A stretch of DNA of 64,000 nucleotides from Chthonomonas calidirosea T49 (GCF_000427095.1 NC_021487.1:248001-312000), one strand, 5' to 3'; shown: positions 52,199-61,792, numbered from the stretch's first letter. Notes: a model not told the origin generated them from the letters alone. Program-made: numbers and translations.

Positions 52199-53146
52199 CT
52201 ATTCCCTTTTGGATAAGAGAACATGATGAGATACATTGGCGGTACGCTCGGGAGTATGTTCGTGCAGAACTCCCGCCTTTAGGAGGGCGAGAATCAGAAC
52301 GCCGAGTAGGATACGATAGCCGATGAAGAGAAACGTGTTATGGAAACGCATATAGCCCATAAACCACTTGGTGACGATGTAGGCAAAGATGCCTGCAACG
52401 AGTGCCGCGAAGAGGAACATCCCTAGTTCGGTAAAAGTAGGGGGGCCGACATGAAACGGCATCAACCGATGAGCTTCGTTGGGGGAAAATGCGGAGGGTT
52501 TCAGCACAAAGAGGGCTGTTTTGCTCAGCTTGTAGAGGCCGGCCGCGGTGATAGCGGGAATGGAGAGAAGGAAGCTGAAATGGGTGGCGCTCTCATGGTC
52601 GAGATCGCGAAAGAGGCCAGCGGTAATGGTGGTTCCAGAACGGGAAGCGCCAGGAACGAGGGCAAGCACTTGGGCCCATCCAATGATCTGGCTGTCGAGA
52701 AAGCTAAGGTGCTCCAGGTCCTTCTTGCGTTTGCCAACAACTTCTGCCACCAACATAATAGCTGCGAGCACAATAAGCGCAACGGCTACTACGTCGAAAC
52801 GGCGGAAGGTTGTGTCAATCTTTTTTTCGAGCAGCACCCCAAAAACCGCCAGAGGAATGGTGCCGAACGCGACGTACCATCCCAGGCGTGCGTCGGTGTC
52901 ATGGGGAGGGATGTTGAGGGGCGTGCGGGTTCGCAGAATGCCACGTAGGTACCGAACGATATCTTTCCAGAAGTAGACGATAATGGCCACGATAGGGCCA
53001 AGCTGTACGACCGCGGAGAAGGCCGACCCGACGTCATGACCGAGCATAAGTCGTGAAGCGATATCCATGTGCGCTGTACTGCTGACAGGAAGAAATTCGG
53101 TGAGGCCTTGTAGTAGGCCAAGTAGGGCGGCTTGGAGCCAATTCAT
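52199..53146 (-). CDS. uppP: Undecaprenyl-diphosphatase UppP (BacA)
   Basis: 315 residues, about eight membrane helices. Conserved catalytic motifs LLQGLTEFLPVSSTAHM (residues 12-28) and VPGASRSGTTITAGLF (about 165-180) are intact. Recycles undecaprenyl diphosphate to the monophosphate carrier for cell wall and glycan synthesis, and gives bacitracin resistance when abundant. It is the first gene of a pair with the FAD oxidoreductase; an extended -10 lies upstream at 53181. Confidence 0.96.
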   Translation of the reverse strand: MNWLQAALLGLLQGLTEFLPVSSTAHMDIASRLMLGHDVGSAFSAVVQLGPIVAIIVYFWKDIVRYLRGILRTRTPLNIPPHDTDARLGWYVAFGTIPLAVFGVLLEKKIDTTFRRFDVVAVALIVLAAIMLVAEVVGKRKKDLEHLSFLDSQIIGWAQVLALVPGASRSGTTITAGLFRDLDHESATHFSFLLSIPAITAAGLYKLSKTALFVLKPSAFSPNEAHRLMPFHVGPPTFTELGMFLFAALVAGIFAYIVTKWFMGYMRFHNTFLFIGYRILLGVLILALLKAGVLHEHTPERTANVSHHVLLSKRE

Positions 53147-53180
53147 TCTGAAAATCCTCTCTAAACCTCAAATCTGTTAG

Positions 53181-53189
53181 AGTATACCA
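53181..53189 (-). promoter_or_regulatory. Extended -10 promoter of uppP
   Basis: Minus strand TGGTATACT (plus 53181-53189). No good -35 at 16-18 nt. Leader about 30 nt. Confidence 0.55.
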
Positions 53190-53256
53190 AAGCGGCAAAG
53201 TGTCTCCCCTCAAAGTTGTGACAAGCTTAGACGATTCTAAGTTTTGGAATAGTCAA

Positions 53257-53296
53257 GATAAAAAGGTTGCGGGCAGTACCGTGTACTGCCCGCAAC
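53257..53296 (-). terminator. Rho-independent terminator of the GloVer propeller gene
   Basis: Perfect 14-bp stem GTTGCGGGCAGTAC / GTACTGCCCGCAAC (53266-53279, 53283-53296), loop cgt; the minus strand continues CTTTTTATCTT. Separates this gene from uppP. Confidence 0.92.
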
Positions 53297-53324
53297 AACA
53301 ACGCGTTTATGGACACGAAAGGGG

Positions 53325-55376
53325 CTAGGGGACTTTGAGTTTGGCAGAGCCTCCGAACGTGCCCTTCTGGCCTAGACCGGTTACATAGCTGCCTTTCACC
53401 AGCAGCATTGCGTTCCCCGAGGAGACCGAAGATGGGAAGGTGAGGCTAAGGAACGTTGCGGTGTTCGGCGCCATATTGCCGAGGGGGATGGGCAGAGCTC
53501 CAAGGGGTTTAAATGTTTTATTGGAGCTATCGGTGAGTTGTGCGGAGTTAAGGAGGACATTATAGGCGGTGCCAGGCCCTACGTTCCGGATCTGCAGGTA
53601 AATGGTTACAGCGCCGGGAGCTCCTGTAGGCGAACGTCTTCGGACGATTTCGATGAATCTCAGAATGAGCCTTGGCGGCTCCCTATCTCCGATGAGGTAG
53701 CAGGGATCAGGAGGCAAGGACGTAAGACCGCTGTCGGGGTCATAGACCTGGACGGAAGCAATGCCTGGGGTCGTTAGGAGGGTGCTTGGGATGAAGCAGG
53801 CCAGGTAGCGCCCGTCACGAGAGACCTCAATGGGGTCGATGGGAATGCGTACGTTTGGCATGTCAGAGGGCGTCCACTCCACGATGTCGTCTTGAGTGAG
53901 GCCCGACCCTACGATGAACATGTATATTCCGCCAGAGACGGGCCCAGGGCCTATGGGAGGGGAGGGTGGGACTGGATTGCCTGGCGGAGGGATGAATGGG
54001 ATGTGGATAACATTGGGCAGGATATAGAATATCTTAGGCCCTATTCGATATACGCTACCATATATGCTACTATCTCCCAACGTGCATTCTCCATAGAGAC
54101 ATCCATCGTTGGCTTGAATGAGAGGGCCTGGCCCACTTCCTGGGCTGAAGTTTGCATCAAATGAATGGATCACCTGGAAGCCAGTCCCATAGGGGCTGAT
54201 GCGATAGGCAACACCATCTCCAGTAGCGCCGCCTTGGAACGTCGTTCCATACAATGTGCCGTCGGCGGCTTGAAGAAAGTAAACAGGTTTGTCACCATCT
54301 GGTCCTCCTGAAAAGGCATGGAGCACTGTTAGGTTAGAGCCTGTGGGGTAAAGCCGAAAGAGGGTACCATGACTGCTTGACCCTCCACCGTAACAGGTAC
54401 CGTAGAAGTAGCCATCCTGACCCTGCAGAATGAAACTAGGGCCAACCCCGTCATAATTCTGTCCGCTGGCATTAGTGGCCGAAAACGTGTAGAAAGTGAA
54501 ATGTACATCGAAAGGCTCGGTGTCACAGCAGAAGATGGTGCCGTTGCCGTTGTTTCCACCCTCAAGGGTCGTTACAAACAGAAGCCCGTAGTTGTCCTGG
54601 ATGATATGAGTTGGAGCTGCCCCATCCGGATTTTGCCTTGCTGCATATAAGGCAGAAAAGTCATAGAGTTTAGTGAAAAACGAGCCGTCCGTGGCTAGCG
54701 CAAAGATCGTGCCAGTGCCGTTTGAACCTCCGGCTCTACACGTTCCGTAGAGAAGCCCATCGTTCCCTAACACGAGACTGTCTGGGTAATCACCATCGTC
54801 GCCATTGAAGTCGTGTAGATCCTGAAAGTTAGACCCATCTGGGTTAAGGCTAAATACATAGCCGTGGTACCCTAAATCATAGTCTGAATAGGGATTGAGC
54901 GGGACAGCTGTCCCGTAGAGGGTGCCATCGGGGCCTTGTATCAGACTGATTGGCATTGATTGGGCGTAGAAGTCGAATGTGTGGAGCACTTGAAAGTGCG
55001 AACCATCCAGATCCATTCGAAAAATTGTGCCTCCCCCGACGACGGAATCCCCCTCGGTTGTACCGTAAAGCTTTCCATCTTTGCCTTGCAGAAGGGTTGT
55101 CGGATGGTAGCCATCATCGAAGTTGCTGCCGAACTCATAAATGGTCACGGCAGGAACCTCCGCTTGCGCCCTGTGGGCTTGCCCGAAAAGCCCTAAGAGG
55201 AGGAGGGCAGCAAGCATCCCCATAACTAATCGCAGCGTGCGTCGGAGGTGGAATTGGGGTGTGGAAATCCCCTTTCTCTCTTTTGAGACGACAATCTCAG
55301 AGGGTGCAGAGAGAGGTGTTGCTCCGTTGGCGAGCATTCCTACGGCCCTAGGGGTCGAGTGTTTCTGTGCATGCAT
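53325..55376 (-). CDS. Exported GloVer-repeat beta-propeller protein
   Basis: 683 residues. Long N-region then a signal helix (LVMGMLAALLLLGLFGQAHR, about 51-70). Residues 80-440 hold seven repeats built on the pattern LLQGKDGKLYGTT..GG.GTIF, e.g. LIQGPDGTLYGTA, LVLGNDGLLYGTC, FLQAADGTLYGTT, which I recognise as the Gloeobacter/Verrucomicrobia repeat family and would make a seven-bladed propeller. A Pro-rich linker is followed by an IPT/TIG-like domain and a CARDB-like domain. Function unknown; probably surface binding. ATG has GGAGA 7-8 nt upstream, supporting the long N-region. Confidence 0.85.
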   Translation of the reverse strand: MHAQKHSTPRAVGMLANGATPLSAPSEIVVSKERKGISTPQFHLRRTLRLVMGMLAALLLLGLFGQAHRAQAEVPAVTIYEFGSNFDDGYHPTTLLQGKDGKLYGTTEGDSVVGGGTIFRMDLDGSHFQVLHTFDFYAQSMPISLIQGPDGTLYGTAVPLNPYSDYDLGYHGYVFSLNPDGSNFQDLHDFNGDDGDYPDSLVLGNDGLLYGTCRAGGSNGTGTIFALATDGSFFTKLYDFSALYAARQNPDGAAPTHIIQDNYGLLFVTTLEGGNNGNGTIFCCDTEPFDVHFTFYTFSATNASGQNYDGVGPSFILQGQDGYFYGTCYGGGSSSHGTLFRLYPTGSNLTVLHAFSGGPDGDKPVYFLQAADGTLYGTTFQGGATGDGVAYRISPYGTGFQVIHSFDANFSPGSGPGPLIQANDGCLYGECTLGDSSIYGSVYRIGPKIFYILPNVIHIPFIPPPGNPVPPSPPIGPGPVSGGIYMFIVGSGLTQDDIVEWTPSDMPNVRIPIDPIEVSRDGRYLACFIPSTLLTTPGIASVQVYDPDSGLTSLPPDPCYLIGDREPPRLILRFIEIVRRRSPTGAPGAVTIYLQIRNVGPGTAYNVLLNSAQLTDSSNKTFKPLGALPIPLGNMAPNTATFLSLTFPSSVSSGNAMLLVKGSYVTGLGQKGTFGGSAKLKVP

Positions 55377-55458
55377 GTGTCTTCTCCTTTGCGAACAGGT
55401 TAATTGGTAAGCAGAGGCCGTGGTAACGAGAGGGAGTTATCCAGAGCCTCTAACAACT

Positions 55459-55487
55459 ATTATATCACAGTGTATTTTCATATACAA
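55459..55487 (-). promoter_or_regulatory. Sigma-70 promoter of the GloVer gene
   Basis: Minus strand TTGTAT (plus 55482-55487), 17 nt, TATAAT (plus 55459-55464), preceded by TGA as extended -10. Start near 55452. The remaining gap 55490-55827 is AT-rich; I see no gene and no convincing promoter for the plus-strand cluster. Confidence 0.85.
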
Positions 55488-55827
55488 GTAAATGTATGCA
55501 CACATCAGGAGAAAAAATTACATTCTATGTCTGTCTGGTTTATTGGCTCAAGCTTGTGGTCAAAGGGGTTTTCGGTAGTTGGAATGTGTGCAGGAAATAG
55601 AAATCGAGGGTAAAGGCAGAGATGCCGATAGGTTGGGCGCTAGTTAGGCATGGGCATGCATCCGAAAGAAGATCTAGAAGAGTTTGGCTATTCTTTTTTT
55701 GTAACTTTTTTGTGTCGAAGGATTCAAACTACTTAGAACTACTATCGGCCTTCTTCATAAAAAAAGAGCAAGCAGGAAAATTGGAGTGAGGGTAGAATAA
55801 GACAAGAAAAGATAAAGAAAGGGTTTG

Positions 55828-56283
55828 ATGATGCATTTCAAACGTCATGTCTTTCTAACGAGCCTTATAGGGATAAGCGTTGTGGGGCTAGGGTGGTTCT
55901 GTGTTGCCGCTCCGCCAAAGAAAAAACCACACCCTGCTCCTCACGCAGAAAAGGTGAGCTATTATCACCAAATTCGTCCCATTCTTATGGCGAAGTGTTT
56001 GCCATGCCATAGCGCAGCCAACCATGCAGGAATGCTCGATGTCACCAGTTATGCTGCACTTCTGAAGGGAGGAGCGCACGGCCCAGCTTTCGTCAAAGGG
56101 CAGCCGGCAAAGAGCCTGATCGTTGGGTATTTGCACGGCAAACCGATGCTGATGCCTAAGGGCGGGCCTCCGTTGCCCAAGGAGCAGATAGCGCTTATCG
56201 AGAAGTGGATAGCCCAGGGCGCTGTGGATGACACGCCGAAGCCGCACGGCAAACCTTCTCAACAAAAGGTATCGCATCGCTAA
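55828..56283 (+). CDS. Exported planctomycete-type cytochrome c (PSCyt1-like)
   Basis: About 151 residues: signal/anchor helix (8-30), a Lys/Pro/His-rich linker, then a cytochrome domain with haem motif CLPCH in MAKCLPCHSAANHAG and a candidate sixth ligand Met in KPMLMPKGGPPL. The end EKWIAQGAVDDTP is typical of this family. Nearly the same domain opens the next gene (56305-57759), so the two arose by tandem duplication. Likely periplasmic electron carrier. Two ATGs (55828, 55831) are possible; a TTG at 55825 is less likely. Confidence 0.87.
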   Translation: MMHFKRHVFLTSLIGISVVGLGWFCVAAPPKKKPHPAPHAEKVSYYHQIRPILMAKCLPCHSAANHAGMLDVTSYAALLKGGAHGPAFVKGQPAKSLIVGYLHGKPMLMPKGGPPLPKEQIALIEKWIAQGAVDDTPKPHGKPSQQKVSHR

Positions 56284-56304
56284 AAATTAGAGCAGAGCTG
56301 ACTT

Positions 56305-57759
56305 ATGCGACCAAGCGTCATTCGTAATCTGATATCATTGATCGTCGTATTTGGCGGGGCAGGACTTGTATGGCTCTGCCTCGCCGTTCCTCCAAGACCC
56401 CACATTGCAAAGCCTTCTGCTGTGCCCCGCAGTCGTGAGGGGAGGGTAAGTTTTTATCATCAGATCAAGCCGATTCTGCAGGCGAAGTGTCAAGGGTGCC
56501 ATCAGCCGAACGTGCGCAGTGGCCATCTGATGCTGATCTCCTATGCCGACTTTCTGAAAGGAGGGGCACACGGCCCGGCTTTTGTAAAGGGGCATCCGGA
56601 AAAGAGTCTGGTGATAGGCTATTTGGAAGGAAAACCGGAGCTGATGCCTCAGGGAGGGCCGCCGCTTTCCAAGGCTGAAATAGAGCTGTTTAAACGCTGG
56701 ATCGCTCAAGGCGCTGTGGACGATACTCCTGCTGAGCATTCTGCCTATGATGCGGCGCACCCGCCGGTGTATACCTCCTCGCCAGTCATCAGCGCTGTGG
56801 CATTCAGTCCCGATGGAAAGACGTTGGCCGTTGCAGGCTATCATGAGGTATTACTGCTGAACGCCGATAATGGAGCTTTGGAGGCGCGCCTTGTGGGGGA
56901 CGCTCAGCGACTTCAGTCGCTCGTGTTCACGAAAGACGGTAAGCTGCTGATCGCTGTGGGAGGGTCACCGGCGCGCTTTGGAGAGATACAGTTTTGGGAC
57001 GTGTCGAGCTATAAACAGATTCGGTCGGTGCGCTATACCTACGACACTCTATTCGGCGCTTCTTTATCGCCCGACGATAAGGAGCTTGCCTTTGGAGGCG
57101 CGGATAATACGGTGCGGGTCGTGAGCGTGCCCGATGGCAAGCAGATTATGATGCTGGAAAACGATACGGACTGGGTGTTTGGCACCGTCTTTTCGCGCGA
57201 TGGGAAGTATGTGGTAAGCGCAAGCCGGGACGAAGCGTTGAAACTCACGCAGGTGCAAACCGGCTCTTTCATTGACGATATCAATACCCATACCACTCCG
57301 ATGCGATGTATGGTAGGGAGACCGGGCCAAGATCAGGTACTTTGTGGGGGCGACGATGGTATTCCGCGCCTCTATAAGATCTTTCGTACCGAGGCCCGCA
57401 CCATGAACAACGAAGATCATAACCTCATTCGTGCTTTCGAGCGACAGCCGGATACCATTACGGCATTGGCCTTCGATCCTACCGGAAACCTGTGTGCTGT
57501 CGCATCGGAAGCAGGAACGGTTAACCTCTACGATGTGAACAGTGGAACCAAGCAGTTGAGCCTGCCGCCGGTGCGGGGGGCGGTCTTTACGCTCGCATTT
57601 CGACCGGATGGGAAGGTTTTGGCGACCGCTGGTTTTGACGGCTATGTGCGTTATTATGACGTGCAAAGCGGTCGGTTACTACGTGCGTTTATTCCCGTGC
57701 CCATCCGCAAACCCAATCGCTCTGTGTTATCGGTGCAACGGAGAGGACATCATGGTTAG
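56305..57759 (+). CDS. Exported cytochrome c (PSCyt1-like) fused to a WD40 propeller
   Basis: 484 residues. Membrane/signal helix (8-30), cytochrome domain with CQGCH in QAKCQGCHQPN and Met in ELMPQGGPPL (50-150), then about seven WD40-type repeats (AVAFSPDGKTLAVAGYHEVL, SLVFTKDGKLLIAVGG, TLAFRPDGKVLATAGFDGYV). Such fusions are known from Planctomycetes and relatives. The propeller would bind a partner protein or polymer. The stop overlaps the next gene's ATG region by 8 nt, so translation is coupled. Confidence 0.88.
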   Translation: MRPSVIRNLISLIVVFGGAGLVWLCLAVPPRPHIAKPSAVPRSREGRVSFYHQIKPILQAKCQGCHQPNVRSGHLMLISYADFLKGGAHGPAFVKGHPEKSLVIGYLEGKPELMPQGGPPLSKAEIELFKRWIAQGAVDDTPAEHSAYDAAHPPVYTSSPVISAVAFSPDGKTLAVAGYHEVLLLNADNGALEARLVGDAQRLQSLVFTKDGKLLIAVGGSPARFGEIQFWDVSSYKQIRSVRYTYDTLFGASLSPDDKELAFGGADNTVRVVSVPDGKQIMMLENDTDWVFGTVFSRDGKYVVSASRDEALKLTQVQTGSFIDDINTHTTPMRCMVGRPGQDQVLCGGDDGIPRLYKIFRTEARTMNNEDHNLIRAFERQPDTITALAFDPTGNLCAVASEAGTVNLYDVNSGTKQLSLPPVRGAVFTLAFRPDGKVLATAGFDGYVRYYDVQSGRLLRAFIPVPIRKPNRSVLSVQRRGHHG

Positions 57760-60316
57760 GCAGAAGGGGTATTGTGACATGAGCAACATATGGAGGTCTC
57801 TTATTCAGAGGTGTACACCCAAGGGCTTTGCCGCTCTTATGTGGCCGCTAGTGAGTTTTATGGTGATCGGCTTCATGACGCTGGCGATTCCTAGCGCTCA
57901 GGCTGCAAAACGTGGGCAGGGGATCTCTTTTAGACCGACATCCTCGCTCTCACTTATTTCCATTGAGGTGCAGCCGTCGGCCCTAGTTTTCAATAATGCG
58001 AGGGATGCGCGAACCTTCATTGTGACGGGGCATACCTCCGCTGGCTACGCGATCGATCTCTCACCGATAGCTCGAGTGCGCGTACTACAGCCCCTTGTGC
58101 GTATGGATGCTGAGGGCTTTCTGCATCCGATTCGTGTGGGGCATACAAAGCTTATCGTTTCGGTAGGAGAGAAAAAGGCTGTTGTGCCGATCACAGTTAA
58201 GAGTGTTATAGATCCTCCGATCAGCTTTATGCGCGATGTCGAGCCGATTCTGAGTAAGATCGGGTGCAATGCAGGGATGTGTCATGGAGCGGCACATGGG
58301 AAGAACGGCTTTCGACTGTCTTTAAGAGGCTACGACCCGGCTTTCGACTATCATTCGTTAGTTTATGACGTTTCAGGGCGTCGCTTCGACCGAACAGACC
58401 CGGCACGCAGCCTTATGCTGCTGAAGCCTACGGAAACGGTGCCCCATCGCGGAGGGCTCGTGTTACCGATGGGATCGCGCTATTATCGTATCTTGAAGGC
58501 CTGGATCGCCCAGGGTGTGCGATCAGACGTAGGAAAAGTAAGCCGACCCGACCGCTTAATCGTCTTACCGAGTGTGCCTCACTTAACCCTTCCAGGTATG
58601 CATCAGAAGATGGTGGTTATCGCACACTATCCCGACGGCACCACGCGGGATGTGACGCGCGAGGCCATTCTTTCCAGCAACACCCCCTCCGTCGCATCGG
58701 TAGATAAACTTGGCACGCTTTGTGCTGTGCGCCGTGGAGAAGCTGCTTTGCTCGTTCGCTATGAGGGACTGTTCTCCACCGTGAACATCACTGTGTTAGG
58801 CGATCGGAGTGGTTATCGTTGGACAGGAGCTCCGGAGTTTAACTATATTGATAGGTTGGTGGATGCCAAGCTTCGCAAGGTGAAACTGCTGCCCGCCCCT
58901 GTATGCGATGATGCCACCTTTATTCGCAGGGTAAGTTTAGATTTAACCGGGTTACCTCCCACTCCAGAAGAGGTAAAGGCCTTCTTGGCTGATCCAACAC
59001 CAACCCAGCAGAAGCGCGCCAAGTTGGTTGATAGGCTACTTAATTCGCCTGCTTACGTAGACCGCTGGACTAATAAGTGGTGTGACCTTTTGGACTGCAA
59101 TAGCAAGTATATGGGACCCGAAGGCGAGCGCAAATTCCGCGATTGGATTCATCTTGCGATCGCTCGTAATATGCCCTATGATCAGTTCGTGCGCGCTCTC
59201 ATAGCCTCTTCAGGAGACTGCTATGCGTACCCGCAGGTAAACTACCTCCGGGTTATTTCAGATACCAGTACGGCAACAGAGGATATAACCCAGCTGTTTC
59301 TAGGCATTCGATTCTCCTGTGCCCGTTGTCATGATCATCCTTTTGAGCGATGGACACAGAACCAGTATTACAATTTAGGGGCCTTTTTTGCCCATATGAC
59401 AAGCAAGCCAGGCCCACGACCAGACGACATGGTGTTTTATGAGCAGAGCAGCGGTGAGGTGATCAACCCGCGAACAAACGATCCTGCGAAACCGATACCG
59501 CCATTCGGGCAGGTGAACCTGGCGGAGTATCATGGAAATTTACGCGAGGCTTTCGCCGCTTGGCTGACGTCGCCCTCTAACCCCTATTTCGCAATGGCGA
59601 TGGCCAACCGCCTATGGAGCTATTTCCTGGGCAAAGGGATTATAGACCCTGTGGACGATATTCGTGCCGACAATCCGCCCTCTAACCCAGCGCTGCTTGC
59701 GGCGTTGACACAAGACTTCGTGATGCACCACTTCGATATGCGTTACCTAATGCGTCAGATCGTGCTTTCGCGAACCTATCAGTCCTCAATTGTCACCAAC
59801 AAATGGAACGATGATGACGATATCAACTTCTCACATTTTATACCCAGGCGTTTAGATGCGGAGCAACTTTACGATGCGATTAACCTTGCTGCGGGAGTCA
59901 AGCCCGATTATGTGGGGGCTCCGCCAAGTCTTACCGCGCAACAGCTGCCAGGGGTAAATCAGGATAGTAGCGATGGTTTCCTTGATCTGTTCGGACGGCC
60001 CACGCGCCAAACGCCCTGTGAATGTGAGCGCAATAGCAATATGGGGATCGTGCAGGCTCTCGATCTCATCAACGGGCCGACGGTAAATCGAGCGCTCTCA
60101 GCTCCAGACGGCCGCATTGCGAAGATGATTAAAGAGAAGCTTTCTGACAAAGAGATGATTGAGGAGATTTTCCTGGCCACGCTGTCACGCCCGCCCTCGC
60201 CAAAGGAGATGCAGTCGGCGCTCAGTTACTTCCGAAAGGCAGGCGACCGCGCACAGGCCGCTCAGGACCTGATGTGGGCTTTGTTCAACAGCCCTGCATT
60301 CCTATTTAACCATTAA
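57752..60316 (+). CDS. DUF1549/DUF1553 protein with cytochrome-like and Ig-like domains
   Basis: 854 residues. Signal helix (about 33-50, ending AQAAKRG), Ig-like part (VIVTGHTSAGY region), cytochrome-like segment GCNAGMCHGAAHGKNGFRLS (a CX4CH form), a second Ig-like region, DUF1549 (RRVSLDLTGLPPTPEEVKAF) holding a true CxxCH in FSCARCHDHPFERW, and DUF1553 (MAMANRLWSYFLGKGIIDPV, QIVLSRTYQSS). Typical planctomycete surface/periplasmic protein of unknown function. ATG 57752 follows GGAGAGG; ATG 57779 is an alternative. Forms a pair with the DUF1501 gene 12 nt downstream. Confidence 0.9.
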   Translation: MVRQKGYCDMSNIWRSLIQRCTPKGFAALMWPLVSFMVIGFMTLAIPSAQAAKRGQGISFRPTSSLSLISIEVQPSALVFNNARDARTFIVTGHTSAGYAIDLSPIARVRVLQPLVRMDAEGFLHPIRVGHTKLIVSVGEKKAVVPITVKSVIDPPISFMRDVEPILSKIGCNAGMCHGAAHGKNGFRLSLRGYDPAFDYHSLVYDVSGRRFDRTDPARSLMLLKPTETVPHRGGLVLPMGSRYYRILKAWIAQGVRSDVGKVSRPDRLIVLPSVPHLTLPGMHQKMVVIAHYPDGTTRDVTREAILSSNTPSVASVDKLGTLCAVRRGEAALLVRYEGLFSTVNITVLGDRSGYRWTGAPEFNYIDRLVDAKLRKVKLLPAPVCDDATFIRRVSLDLTGLPPTPEEVKAFLADPTPTQQKRAKLVDRLLNSPAYVDRWTNKWCDLLDCNSKYMGPEGERKFRDWIHLAIARNMPYDQFVRALIASSGDCYAYPQVNYLRVISDTSTATEDITQLFLGIRFSCARCHDHPFERWTQNQYYNLGAFFAHMTSKPGPRPDDMVFYEQSSGEVINPRTNDPAKPIPPFGQVNLAEYHGNLREAFAAWLTSPSNPYFAMAMANRLWSYFLGKGIIDPVDDIRADNPPSNPALLAALTQDFVMHHFDMRYLMRQIVLSRTYQSSIVTNKWNDDDDINFSHFIPRRLDAEQLYDAINLAAGVKPDYVGAPPSLTAQQLPGVNQDSSDGFLDLFGRPTRQTPCECERNSNMGIVQALDLINGPTVNRALSAPDGRIAKMIKEKLSDKEMIEEIFLATLSRPPSPKEMQSALSYFRKAGDRAQAAQDLMWALFNSPAFLFNH

Positions 60317-60328
60317 GGAGGCATTGCC

Positions 60329-61792
60329 ATGCTTTCTATTCCAGGTAATCATACTCGAGACTGTGACGGCATAACCCGCCGTGAGCTTTTAAGGATCGGG
60401 GGCTCTTCTATTTTAGGGCTTTACCTTCCGGAGTTTTTGGCCTTAGAAGCCAAAGCAAGCTCTATTGCGAAGCCTACGGACAAGCCTGGCTTTGGTAAAG
60501 CGAAATCGGTTATCCTCATTTTCTTGCAAGGGGGGCCAAGTCACATAGATATATGGGACCCCAAACCAGATGCACCGGATAACATTCGTGGAGAGTTCAA
60601 GCCCATCCGAACCAATGTTCCGGGCATTTGGCTGACAGAGGTGATGCCCCTACTGGCAAAGCAGATGGACAAGGCGACCCTTATTCGGTCGGTTTCCTAC
60701 ACGCCAAACGGGCTGTTCAACCATACGGCGGCCATGTACCAGATGCTTACAGGAGAGCAGGCGACCGACGTATCTCCATCTGGACAGTTGCAACCGCCCT
60801 CTCCGGCAGACTACCCGAATGTAGGGTGCCGAGTGGTGGAGTTCAAGCCCCCGGATGTGCCCATGTTGCCCTTTGTCATGTTGCCGCGCCCGCTGCAGGA
60901 GAGCAATGTGATCGGCAAGGCAGGCAACGCGGGTTTTCTAGGGCGTGCTTACGACCCCTATACCCTCTACCCGCCAAATGCCGACACCGATCCGAATGCA
61001 ATGGACAAAATCCAAATTGCGGATTTGCAGCTCGCCAACGAGGTGACGCGAACGCGCATGGCCAAACGTGTTGAGCTGAGGAAGCTGATCGATTCGGGCA
61101 TGCCGGCGCTGGAAAAGGCGGTAAGTAACTATCAGTTGGATTCCTACTATGAGAAGGCATTGGGGCTTATTCTGTCGGGGAGAGCGCGAAAGGCGTTCGA
61201 CCTTAAAGAGGAGCCGGATAAGGTGCGCGATCGCTATGGGCGCCATGTTTTTGGCCAGTCGGTGCTGATGGCGCGTCGTCTCATCGAGGCCGGTACGCGA
61301 TTTGTGCAGGTGAACTGGCCTTCTGTTGCCAACGGCGATCCGCGAGTAACAGCCTGGGACACCCATGCTGCCAATTTCGGGCCGCTGCGCAATCTACACT
61401 GCCCCAAGCTCGACAGCGCCCTTTCTGCCTTGTTGGAAGACATGCACCAAAGAGGGTTGTTGGAAGAGACCATGGTCATTGCCATAGGTGAGTTCGGACG
61501 TTCTCCGCGGCTTGGTGTTTCGACTTCGGGAAATTCCAATGCACCCGATGGACGCGACCACTGGCCTTATTGTTACACAGCCCTCATTGCCGGAGGCGGT
61601 ATTCGACCAGGCCAAGTCTATGGAAAATCGGACTCCACAGGTTCTTCACCGGCGGAGAACCCCGTGCATCCTCGGGAGATACTCGCGACGATGTATCATG
61701 CACTGGGCATACCACCAGATACAGTTGTGACCAACTATCTGGGTCAGCCTCGACCGTTGGTGAGTGGGAAGCCGATCTTGGGGTTGTTTTAG
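60329..61792 (+). CDS. Tat-exported DUF1501 protein
   Basis: 487 residues. Twin-arginine signal ITRRELLRIGGSSILGLYLP, then the DUF1501 domain of the alkaline-phosphatase/sulfatase-like superfamily: FLQGGPSHIDIWDPKPDAPD, GLFNHTAAMYQMLTGEQ, VNWPSVANGDPRVTAWDTHA and GEFGRSPRL, which probably bind metal. DUF1501 genes nearly always follow DUF1549/DUF1553 genes, as here (12 nt gap). Role unknown; candidates are cleavage of sulfate or phosphate esters in polysaccharides. Confidence 0.92.
   Translation: MLSIPGNHTRDCDGITRRELLRIGGSSILGLYLPEFLALEAKASSIAKPTDKPGFGKAKSVILIFLQGGPSHIDIWDPKPDAPDNIRGEFKPIRTNVPGIWLTEVMPLLAKQMDKATLIRSVSYTPNGLFNHTAAMYQMLTGEQATDVSPSGQLQPPSPADYPNVGCRVVEFKPPDVPMLPFVMLPRPLQESNVIGKAGNAGFLGRAYDPYTLYPPNADTDPNAMDKIQIADLQLANEVTRTRMAKRVELRKLIDSGMPALEKAVSNYQLDSYYEKALGLILSGRARKAFDLKEEPDKVRDRYGRHVFGQSVLMARRLIEAGTRFVQVNWPSVANGDPRVTAWDTHAANFGPLRNLHCPKLDSALSALLEDMHQRGLLEETMVIAIGEFGRSPRLGVSTSGNSNAPDGRDHWPYCYTALIAGGGIRPGQVYGKSDSTGSSPAENPVHPREILATMYHALGIPPDTVVTNYLGQPRPLVSGKPILGLF

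Noticed and set aside
55404-55613. 69-residue plus-strand frame in the gap before the cytochrome cluster
   Set aside because: No ribosome binding site and overlaps the GloVer promoter; composition is random-like.
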